Assembly (NCBI GenBank): GCA_002359635.1
Contig: DENJ01000108.1
Coordinates: forward strand, 1,262-6,751
DNA: 5,490 nt
Source of the DNA: Burkholderiales bacterium UBA2647
Lineage (GTDB): Bacteria; Pseudomonadota; Gammaproteobacteria; Burkholderiales; Burkholderiaceae_E
Reading direction: 5' to 3'
In this document: positions 1 to 4,353 of the stretch, in pieces
How the letters are laid out: the number at the start of each line of letters is the position of its first letter
How positions within the stretch are numbered: the stretch's first letter is position 1
The notes under the pieces: generated by a model
What the model saw: the letters and a program-made list of their open reading frames with translations, nothing else
The model's database searches: none
What the model was told of the DNA's origin: nothing
Program-made: the position numbers and the translations under genes

Positions 1-53
1 CGTGTCGTGGCCCAAAACCCGCGTTGTGCCGCGGCCTCGATGTTGAGCTGCAT
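1..53 (-). CDS. lpxK: Probable start of lpxK, tetraacyldisaccharide 4'-kinase (partial, cut by window edge)
   Basis: An ATG on the minus strand at 53 opens a frame that runs off the left edge (17 whole codons, MQLNIEAAAQRGFWATTR with the last codon incomplete). An in-frame TGA lies immediately before this ATG, so the frame cannot start further upstream. LpxK proteins of betaproteobacteria often begin with a short helix ending in a 'QRRG' type motif before the first hydrophobic segment, and 'AAQRGFW' fits that loosely. In Burkholderiales an exbB-exbD pair is commonly followed by lpxK, kdsB and adk. LpxK phosphorylates the 4' position of the lipid A precursor at the inner membrane. The gap to the exbD stop is 45 bases, and I see no strong ribosome binding site. 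A competing frame starting at GTG 96 (VRFEQALLAAWYPH...) is also open to the edge, so the reading frame is not secure. The identification is mainly by synteny. Confidence 0.42.
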   Translation of the reverse strand, partial: MQLNIEAAAQRGFWATT

Positions 54-98
54 TCATGCGGATACCAGGCAGCCAGAAGGGCCTGCTCGAATCGCACC

Positions 99-545
99 TC
101 AATCTTTTTGGGTGACAAGTCCAACGCGCTCAATGCCTGCTAGACGGGCAGCATCCATCACCCGGACCACGGCGCCATGGGGCGCGAGACGGTCGGCATA
201 AATCAGCATGCTCGGTGGCACGCCACCGTGGCGAGTCTGGGCATCCTTGAGCGCTTTGACGAGCGCTGAGGCGTCTAGTCCGTTCAGAACTTGCGCTTCC
301 CCGATGCGAAGACTGCCATCGCGTAGGACCGCAACCCGCAAGCCGCCCGAGCGTAACTCGGTTCCGGCGCGGCTCGAAGCTAATTGGAGCCCGAGCTGGG
401 ACCATGTTGTGAGGGTGCTGCTAACAAGCACAAAAATCAACACGACCAGCAAGAGGTCGATGAGTGCAATCAAATTGATCTCGGGTTCGAGCTTGGGCCG
501 CCTCGCAAAAAAGGCCTGAGGCCTGCTGAATCCGGTAAATGCCAT
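99..545 (-). CDS. exbD: ExbD/TolR-family biopolymer transport protein
   Basis: The 148-residue product is close to the usual length for ExbD/TolR. It has a short cytoplasmic N-terminus (residues 1-22), one membrane segment (about 23-45, INLIALIDLLLVVLIFVLV) and a periplasmic domain to the end. Asp30 inside the membrane segment matches the conserved proton-path aspartate of the family (Asp25 in E. coli ExbD). With ExbB it forms the inner-membrane motor that uses the proton gradient to energise outer-membrane processes through a TonB-like partner; no tonB gene is present here. I chose ATG 545 over the in-frame TTG at 548 because it overlaps the exbB stop as TGATG and has AGG six bases upstream, a layout typical of translational coupling. 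The family is clear. Whether the pair serves TonB-type transport or a Tol-like envelope role is not decided by the sequence. Confidence 0.92.
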   Translation of the reverse strand: MAFTGFSRPQAFFARRPKLEPEINLIALIDLLLVVLIFVLVSSTLTTWSQLGLQLASSRAGTELRSGGLRVAVLRDGSLRIGEAQVLNGLDASALVKALKDAQTRHGGVPPSMLIYADRLAPHGAVVRVMDAARLAGIERVGLVTQKD

Positions 546-1240
546 CAAGAACCTGCCAATGCCCGCTTGCCCCGTTGATGGGCATCGGACTCAAATCCAT
601 CAGCAGGATTGACCTGTCTCAGTGGGCTGCGCAACTGCTGCAGCCAGTGCTGGGCCATCAGCTCGAGATCGACGACAAGCCCATCGCAGCGCTCGCGTAG
701 CAAACGGTGCGCAAGGGTCGCCGGAATCGCAAGCGCCAAGCCGAGCCCCGTCGCATGCAAAGCCATCGCGATCGCAGCCGCGAGCGCCTGTGGATCGGCC
801 TGAGCACCCGACTGCAGGCCAAAGGCCTCGATCATCGCCGCCACAGTGCCCAGCAGACCGACCAAAGGGGCAAGACTGGCAAGTGTTGCCAGCAGGCTAA
901 GCCCCCGTTCGAGCGCTCGAACCGTATGCTGGCCGCAGATTTGCACGGCAAGCTCCTGATCAGCAGGGTCGGCCTGACAGGCCATGAGCCCGCTGACTAA
1001 AATTTTGCCCGCTGCTGAGGACTTTTCCAGTGCAAGCTTTGCTTGCTGCAGATCGGGGCTGCTCGATGCCTGTTGACGCATCAGGGCGAGCAAATCGCCC
1101 GCGGTCTCTAAGGCTTGCGTCGGCAATACCCGCCCACGGCGTAAATGCCACAGGCGATCGAACACAATGGCAAGGGCGAGGACCGACATGGCAAGCAGTA
1201 TCCATGCCGGCCATCCCGCCTGGCGAAATACCTCCATCAT
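545..1240 (-). CDS. exbB: ExbB/TolQ/MotA-family proton channel protein
   Basis: The 231-residue product has the three-membrane-segment ExbB layout: segment 1 at about residues 11-29 (WPAWILLAMSVLALAIVF), a cytoplasmic loop, segment 2 at about 115-138 containing the family signature GLLGTVAAMIEAF, and segment 3 at about 157-176 (ALHATGLGLALAIPAT). The threonines in segments 2 and 3 sit where the family places polar channel residues. The N-terminus 'QAGWPAWILLAMSVLALAIVFDRLW' resembles beta-proteobacterial ExbB starts, supporting the ATG pair at 1240/1237; only a weak ribosome binding site is visible. It pairs with the downstream ExbD to form the proton-driven motor. It is the first gene of the minus-strand operon, so the operon promoter should lie within 1241-1440. 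The loop between segments 1 and 2 is poorly conserved, as expected. The family call is firm; the energised process is not shown. Confidence 0.92.
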   Translation of the reverse strand: MMEVFRQAGWPAWILLAMSVLALAIVFDRLWHLRRGRVLPTQALETAGDLLALMRQQASSSPDLQQAKLALEKSSAAGKILVSGLMACQADPADQELAVQICGQHTVRALERGLSLLATLASLAPLVGLLGTVAAMIEAFGLQSGAQADPQALAAAIAMALHATGLGLALAIPATLAHRLLRERCDGLVVDLELMAQHWLQQLRSPLRQVNPADGFESDAHQRGKRALAGS

Positions 1241-1613
1241 GGTGATGGGATCGCCAAGCCAGGAGCTGCAAAAAAGAGCATTTGCTTCATCGTGACGCCA
1301 TGAGCAGCTTAAAGTTTCATCCTGCGGCGCATTTTCCGCGCGAATCCAGTACCGAGCAAATCCACAGGCTGTGCATGCTTACAGCGGCCGTGAAAATCAT
1401 GCACAATTTCTGTGGATAACACTGTGCAAAGCCTGTCGTAATCGTGTCCAAGCGCTTGAAATCTCAGGGTTTGGAGGGTTTGCTGAAAATTTAATCAATT
1501 AAAAGCATATAAGAATCAATGACTTACTACATTCGCCTAGGAGATTTAAGGGTTTATGGCCTCTTTACCCCGGGAAAGCTGAAGTTGTGGAAAGCATTCT
1601 CAAGGAAAGCCCG
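1241..1613. promoter_or_regulatory. Divergent control region between exbB and xseA
   Basis: This is the longest stretch without a recognised protein gene. Reading from the exbB side, 1241-1340 holds no clear promoter; a weak minus-strand candidate resembles TTGCTC-N17-GAAAAT near 1330-1360. 1358-1431 holds a cluster of TGTGSA motifs on both strands. 1486-1520 is an AT-rich island (30 of 35 bases A or T) containing the dyad TTAAT-CA-ATTAA (1491-1502) and a TATAAG hexamer (1508-1513), a possible -10 for xseA without a convincing -35. 1519-1617 holds a short upstream ORF. Transcription must diverge from here, because exbB is read leftward and xseA rightward. Confidence 0.7.
1358..1431. promoter_or_regulatory. 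Cluster of DnaA-box-like TGTGSA motifs
   Basis: Five nine-base elements resembling the DnaA box (TGTGNATAA, i.e. TTATNCACA on the other strand) lie within 74 bases: 1358-1366 minus (TGTGGATTT, two mismatches), 1370-1378 plus (TGTGCATGC, two), 1397-1405 minus (TGTGCATGA, one), 1411-1419 plus (TGTGGATAA, perfect) and 1423-1431 plus (TGTGCAAAG, two). Start-to-start spacings are 12, 27, 14 and 12 bases. An 86% AT stretch follows about 55 bases downstream. The motifs are seen directly. Binding by DnaA is inference, and another regulator with a TGTGSA half-site is possible. Confidence 0.4.
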
Positions 1614-1617
1614 ATGA
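1519..1617 (+). CDS. Candidate 32-codon upstream ORF (leader peptide) coupled to xseA
   Basis: An ATG at 1519 opens a 32-codon frame that ends in TGA at 1615-1617. The stop overlaps the xseA ATG (1614) as ATGA, the classic arrangement for translational coupling. The product begins MTYYIRLGDLRVYGLF and ends in a basic tail (KLKLWKAFSRKAR), with a strongly positive net charge and no signal peptide. The only ribosome binding site candidate is a weak AAG five bases before the ATG. The start lies at the end of the AT-rich island, a few bases after a TATAAG hexamer, so the mRNA leader could be very short. I recognise no family. It could be a regulatory leader peptide, a real microprotein or a chance frame; a chance frame remains quite possible. 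Confidence 0.25.
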   Translation: MTYYIRLGDLRVYGLFTPGKLKLWKAFSRKAR

Positions 1618-2930
1618 ATCAAGGTTTTCTCGGAACGGGGAGCGAATCAATCGGTGCTCTGAGCACAAAAAGCCCCGAGATACTCGCTGTTTCTGACTTG
1701 CTTCGTCGGGTGACAAGCGCGCTTGAACGACAATTCCCCCTGCTTCGGGTCCGAGGCGAAATTTCTAATTTGAGTCTTGCGAGCAGCGGTCATGTTTACT
1801 TCAGCCTGAAAGATCGCCAGGCACAGATGCGCTGTGTGATGTTTCGCGCCAAGGCGCACAACTTGGCTTTCAGGCCGAAGGAAGGCGACCTGGTCGATGT
1901 CCTGGCGCAGCTCAGTGTTTACGAGCCGCGTGGTGATCTGCAATTGCAGATTGAGCAAATGCGTCCTGCAGGACAGGGTGATTTGCAACTGCAGTTTTTG
2001 CGGTTGAAGCAAAAACTGCAGGCGGAGGGCTTGTTTGACCAGGCGCGAAAGCGTACGCCTGCGGCGCTGCCCAAGGCGATCGGTGTGATCACCTCCTTGC
2101 AGGCTGCAGCACTTCGCGATGTGCTCGCAACGCTGGCGCAACGCATGCCCTCGATGCCGGTCGTGATCTATCCGGCTTCGGTACAAGGCGTCGGGGCACC
2201 CCAATCCCTGATCGAGGCGCTTCGTCTCGCTAATGCGCGTTGCGAGTGTGATGTCTTGCTGCTGGTTCGCGGCGGCGGTTCGATCGAGGACCTTTGGGCG
2301 TTCAACGACGAAGCGCTCGCGCGAAGCATTGCAGCGAGCGAACTTCCGGTGATCGCAGGCATCGGCCACGAAAGTGATGTGACGATTGCCGATTTTGCAG
2401 CCGACCTACGAGCGCCGACCCCGACCGCAGCAGCGATCGAAGCTTGCCCTACCCGGCAAAGCCTCGAGCGCCAGTGTCAGCAACTCGCCCAGGCAATGGC
2501 GCTTGCCTGGCAGGCCTGTCTGCGACGCTTTGAGCAGCAAATCGATTACCTCTCGCGTCGCATCAAAGCACCCTCGCAGCGTTTACAAGACCGCGCAGAA
2601 GCTTTGCGCCGGCTCAGCCTTCGTTTGCGTCCGCCCGGTCTCGATCGTCTGGTCCAGCGCCTTGACGCTCAGAGCCAGGCGCTTCGCCTTGCGCTGGAAA
2701 AGGCGATGAGATCCCGGGAAAACACCTTAGCGAATTTCGCCAGTCAGTTGTCATTGCTCAGTCCTGAGCGGGTGCTTGAGCGCGGTTATGCGCTTGTACT
2801 CAACGACGAAGGGCATGTGGTGAGCGACGCAAGCGCGCTCAAAGCAGGCGATTTGCTTGATTTACGGCTTGCGAAAGGTGCTGTTGAAGTTCTGGTGCAG
2901 GCAAGGCATGGCGTGCTCGAAGGCCAATAG
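1614..2930 (+). CDS. xseA: Exodeoxyribonuclease VII large subunit
   Basis: The 438-residue product matches the XseA family, the catalytic subunit of exonuclease VII, which degrades single-stranded DNA into oligonucleotides together with several copies of the small subunit XseB. In order it has an N-terminal OB-fold (about residues 20-110, with RVRGEISNL and GHVYFSLKD), a catalytic domain (about 120-280) with LRDVL, VRGGGSIEDLWAFNDE and AGIGHESDVTIADF, a long coiled-coil region, and a C-terminal segment containing RVLERGYALV. Asp169, Arg219, His252 and Asp255 align, all with the same offset of 14, to the E. coli residues reported as essential (D155, R205, H238, D241), so the enzyme should be active. 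I chose ATG 1614 because AAGGAA (1602-1607) lies six bases before it; an in-frame GTG at 1587 would add nine residues without a good ribosome binding site. xseB is not in this window. Confidence 0.95.
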   Translation: MNQGFLGTGSESIGALSTKSPEILAVSDLLRRVTSALERQFPLLRVRGEISNLSLASSGHVYFSLKDRQAQMRCVMFRAKAHNLAFRPKEGDLVDVLAQLSVYEPRGDLQLQIEQMRPAGQGDLQLQFLRLKQKLQAEGLFDQARKRTPAALPKAIGVITSLQAAALRDVLATLAQRMPSMPVVIYPASVQGVGAPQSLIEALRLANARCECDVLLLVRGGGSIEDLWAFNDEALARSIAASELPVIAGIGHESDVTIADFAADLRAPTPTAAAIEACPTRQSLERQCQQLAQAMALAWQACLRRFEQQIDYLSRRIKAPSQRLQDRAEALRRLSLRLRPPGLDRLVQRLDAQSQALRLALEKAMRSRENTLANFASQLSLLSPERVLERGYALVLNDEGHVVSDASALKAGDLLDLRLAKGAVEVLVQARHGVLEGQ

Positions 2931-2975
2931 CAACAGCTTGGCGGGGCGGCGCATATCGGGGCGAAAGAAGCGGCA

Positions 2976-3518
2976 CTAAGGCGCGCCAAAGAGTTTTTGA
3001 TTGCCGATACGACTGCCCTCGCGGATGCCTTTTCGGGCGAACCAGCCTTGCTCCATTTCAAGCGCAAAGCGAACCGGCTCCCTCGCGCAATGACTTTTTT
3101 CGCTCAGGGCTTGCATGTCGGCGATATTCACAATGGTGCCGTCGTCGCGCAAAAATGCAATGCTCAACGGCAAAGTGGTGTTTTTCATCCAGAAACAATA
3201 AGGCGAGGCATGCTGGAAGATAAACAACATGCCATGGTTGGGTGCGAGTTGGTCTCGAAACATCAAACCTTTCGAACGCGTTTCATCGTCTGTTGCGAGC
3301 TCGGCCATGATCCGGTGCATCCCTGCGCGCAATTCAATCTGCGGCAGCGTCGGGTTTCGGTCCTTTGCCGTCGCCGATGAGAACATGCATGGCATGAGTT
3401 GCGAGACTGCAAGCAGCCCGAAGAAGACGCGGCGCCATCGATGCTCAGCGACGAGCAAGGCGAAACAAAGTCGCATCAGCGGAGAAATAAAGAGCACGGG
3501 CGGAAAAAGTGGGCGCAT
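2976..3518 (-). CDS. Exported DUF192 family protein
   Basis: The 180-residue product has a DUF192 domain from about residue 61 to the end. Seen motifs include RSKGLMFRDQL, GMLFIFQ, CFWMKNTTLPLSIAFL, DDGTIVNIADM, and EMEQGWFARKGI. The biochemical function of the family is not established. The N-terminus carries a likely export signal: basic residues around 27-30, a hydrophobic run (VFFGLLAVSQLMPCMF, 31-46) and a possible AxA-type cleavage near SATA-KD (about 51). The stretch before the basic residues is unusually long for a signal peptide. ATG 3518 is chosen because GGGAGG (3523-3528) lies four bases upstream; the in-frame ATG 15 codons later has no ribosome binding site. The gene converges on xseA with a 45-base gap and no clear terminator between them. 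In related genomes DUF192 genes often sit near csp and clpSA, as here. Confidence 0.9.
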   Translation of the reverse strand: MRPLFPPVLFISPLMRLCFALLVAEHRWRRVFFGLLAVSQLMPCMFSSATAKDRNPTLPQIELRAGMHRIMAELATDDETRSKGLMFRDQLAPNHGMLFIFQHASPYCFWMKNTTLPLSIAFLRDDGTIVNIADMQALSEKSHCAREPVRFALEMEQGWFARKGIREGSRIGNQKLFGAP

Positions 3519-3567
3519 CAGACCTCCCGATCAGCACGGCAAAACATCGCGCGATAAAGGAGGTTGC
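3519..3567 (-). promoter_or_regulatory. Possible ribosome-binding-site-masking hairpin in the DUF192 leader
   Basis: On the minus strand the leader contains ACCTCC (3559-3564) and, downstream, the gene's own Shine-Dalgarno GGAGGT (3522-3527). These can pair over six bases, plus a T-G wobble, enclosing a loop of about 30 bases that includes the palindrome ATCGCGCGAT (3546-3555). Formation would hide the ribosome binding site. Complementarity is seen directly; regulation is inference, and it requires transcription to start upstream of about 3565. Confidence 0.3.
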
Positions 3568-3611
3568 CATGATAGGGCAGCATGATGAGCCAGCATGAAC
3601 CATTGCAGCAT

Positions 3612-3640
3612 AAAAAAAGGCAGGATAAACCTGCCCTTTA
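3612..3640 (-). terminator. Second of two tandem intrinsic terminators
   Basis: Read on the minus strand, GGCAGG-TTTAT-CCTGCC (core 3619-3635) is extended by a G-T wobble and AAA/TTT pairs, followed by seven Ts (3612-3618). The plus strand has no good T tract after this stem, so it acts on leftward transcripts. It lies about 25 bases beyond the first terminator and insulates the DUF192 gene from the small gene upstream. Confidence 0.7.
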
Positions 3641-3649
3641 AAACAAAAA

Positions 3650-3686
3650 AAGCAAAAACAAAAAGCGACCGGATGGTCGCCTTTTG
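3650..3686 (-). terminator. Intrinsic terminator directly after the 38-codon gene
   Basis: Read on the minus strand, AAAAGGCGACC-ATCC-GGTCGCTTTTT forms a stem with core GCGACC/GGTCGC (3665-3680), a G-T wobble and AAAA/TTTT, then a T-rich tail. It begins a few bases after the TAA stop of the small exported peptide gene, which supports that gene being a real transcribed unit. Confidence 0.8.
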
Positions 3687-3687
3687 A

Positions 3688-3804
3688 TTACTTCTTCTGC
3701 TCTTTCTTAGCGTCGGCTTTCTTGTCGTCTTTCTTGGCGTCAGCAGCGTAAGCAGCACCAACAGCAAAAAGGCTGGCCATCAGGATAGCGATCAGTTTTT
3801 TCAT
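3688..3804 (-). CDS. Small exported Lys/Ala/Asp-rich tandem-repeat peptide (38 aa)
   Basis: A 38-codon gene starts at ATG 3804 with GAGG five bases upstream and ends at TAA 3688. Residues 1-20 (MKKLIAILMASLFAVGAAYA) form a textbook signal peptide: two lysines, a hydrophobic core and an AYA cleavage motif. The predicted mature peptide is only 18 residues and consists of two tandem 9-residue units, ADAKKDDKK and ADAKKEQKK, with eight lysines and a net positive charge. It should be released to the periplasm or beyond. Two terminators follow directly and a promoter candidate precedes it, so it appears to be a single-gene transcript. Small Lys/Ala-rich exported peptides of unknown function occur in related bacteria, but I recognise no named family. 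A role in binding nucleic acid, polyanions or the envelope surface would be guesswork. Existence of the gene is well supported; function is unknown. Confidence 0.82.
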   Translation of the reverse strand: MKKLIAILMASLFAVGAAYAADAKKDDKKADAKKEQKK

Positions 3805-3831
3805 GATTTCCTCGTCTTGGAAAGTTGAGAT

Positions 3832-3845
3832 TGACCAAGTGGTCA
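3832..3845. promoter_or_regulatory. Perfect dyad TGACCA-AG-TGGTCA, possible operator
   Basis: Two perfect six-base arms separated by AG lie 28 bases before the start of the 38-codon peptide gene. The symmetry suits a dimeric repressor, or a short hairpin in the leader if transcription starts upstream. No adjacent regulator gene is present, so the binding protein cannot be named. Confidence 0.35.
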
Positions 3846-3890
3846 CTAGCTTCAACGTTCAGCAAATGCTTTGGTTGACAGCAGTTAGGA

Positions 3891-3919
3891 AGTGTAATGT
3901 TCTAGATTAGGCTTGCCCA
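3891..3919 (-). promoter_or_regulatory. Candidate sigma70 promoter for the 38-codon peptide gene
   Basis: On the minus strand TGGGCA (3914-3919, 4 of 6 to the -35 consensus), a 17-base spacer and TACACT (3891-3896, 4 of 6 to the -10) would start a transcript near 3884 with a leader of about 80 bases that contains the TGACCA dyad. The spacing is ideal but both hexamers are imperfect. Confidence 0.3.
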
Positions 3920-3978
3920 TGGACTGTGGGTAAATCGCAACAGCTGATGCTTAGCTGTCGCAAAAGCGGTTTGAGATA

Positions 3979-4006
3979 AAAAAACCGGCCGCATGGCCGG
4001 TTTTTT
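3979..4006. terminator. Perfect bidirectional intrinsic terminator after csp
   Basis: AAAAAACCGGCC (3979-3990), loop GCAT, GGCCGGTTTTTT (3995-4006): a perfect 12-bp stem with a T tract on either strand. It begins about 20 bases after the csp stop on the minus strand, the expected position for the csp terminator, and could equally stop plus-strand transcription arriving from the left. Confidence 0.9.
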
Positions 4007-4024
4007 GGGCCATTCAGCGACCGT

Positions 4025-4231
4025 TCAGGCGGGAGCCTGAATATTGGATGCCTGTTTCCCTTTCGGACCTTGAACAACGTCAAACTGCACGCGTTGTCCC
4101 TCTTTCAGCGTTCGAAACCCATTCATTTGGATCGCTGAAAAATGCGCAAACAAATCTTCGCCGCCCTCATCAGGCGTGATAAAGCCAAAACCTTTGGCAT
4201 CATTGAACCACTTCACCGTACCGGTCGCCAT
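4025..4231 (-). CDS. CspA-family cold-shock protein
   Basis: The 68-residue product is a single cold-shock domain, the normal length for the family. The RNA-binding motifs are visible: RNP1 KGFGFI (residues 13-18) and RNP2 LFAHF (27-31), with MATGTVKWFND at the start and GPKGKQASNI near the end. These proteins bind single-stranded RNA and DNA, melt secondary structure and act as RNA chaperones in the cytoplasm. I start at ATG 4231 because nearly all relatives begin MATGTVKWF; an in-frame ATG at 4243 would add MGFA, and neither has a strong ribosome binding site. The gene has its own terminator and a good promoter candidate with a leader of about 87 bases, compatible with post-transcriptional control. 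It is divergent from clpS, a neighbour it often keeps in proteobacteria. Which csp paralogue this is, and whether it is cold-induced, cannot be decided here. Confidence 0.94.
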   Translation of the reverse strand: MATGTVKWFNDAKGFGFITPDEGGEDLFAHFSAIQMNGFRTLKEGQRVQFDVVQGPKGKQASNIQAPA

Positions 4232-4268
4232 TGCAAAACCCATCCATCAAAAAGACTACAAAACATCC

Positions 4269-4283
4269 CGATCAAAAAGATCG
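4269..4283 (-). promoter_or_regulatory. Small hairpin in the csp leader
   Basis: CGATC (4269-4273) and GATCG (4279-4283) flank a run of five As (Ts on the minus strand), about 38 bases before the csp start and inside the predicted csp mRNA leader. A five-pair stem would be weak at growth temperature and more stable in the cold, so a role in the leader is possible but unproven. Confidence 0.25.
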
Positions 4284-4324
4284 AAAACTGAAACGTGCCG
4301 GGAAAAACCCTTGAACACTCAGGG

Positions 4325-4353
4325 ATTCTCTGATCTAAAACTCGAAACGTCAA
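4325..4353 (-). promoter_or_regulatory. Sigma70-like promoter for csp
   Basis: On the minus strand TTGACG (4348-4353, 5 of 6), a 17-base spacer and GAGAAT (4325-4330, 4 of 6) form the best promoter in this gap. The predicted transcript starts near 4318, giving a leader of about 87 bases before the csp ATG. The spacing is ideal and the position suits csp. Confidence 0.45.

Larger units (their letters stand above)
3875..4006 (+). ncRNA. Candidate small RNA with promoter and terminator (unproven)
   Basis: On the plus strand a perfect -35 TTGACA (3875-3880) is followed after 17 bases by a weak -10, TGTTCT (3898-3903). A transcript from about 3910 would run some 95 bases and end at a strong intrinsic terminator (3979-4006). 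Within it, CCCA/TGGG (3916-3930) can form a short stem. A longer stem near 3937-3962 pairs GCAACAGCT with AGCTGTCGC with one mismatch and a seven-base loop. There is no credible ORF. The terminator is more simply explained as the end of the csp transcript read from the other strand, so the small RNA is only a candidate. Confidence 0.22.

Noticed and set aside
1541..1584. A second mini-ORF (ATG 1556, eight codons) with AAGG upstream
   Set aside because: Too short to support, and it lies inside the 32-codon candidate in another frame.
1647..2369. A 240-codon open frame on the minus strand
   Set aside because: It lies wholly inside xseA, whose own frame has intact family motifs and catalytic residues; the antisense product is rich in Gln, Arg and Cys with no recognisable domain.
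2931..2975. Possible terminator between the convergent xseA and DUF192 genes
   Set aside because: The GC-rich gap has no clean stem and no T tract on either strand.
3556..3598. A perfect AAAGGAGGT followed by ATG and nine codons on the plus strand
   Set aside because: The frame is only nine codons long with no promoter or downstream gene on that strand; the sequence makes better sense as the anti-Shine-Dalgarno segment of the DUF192 leader.
3531..3767. A 78-codon minus-strand frame with hydrophobic segments
   Set aside because: It runs through both terminators and overlaps the better supported 38-codon exported peptide gene in another frame; its start has no ribosome binding site.
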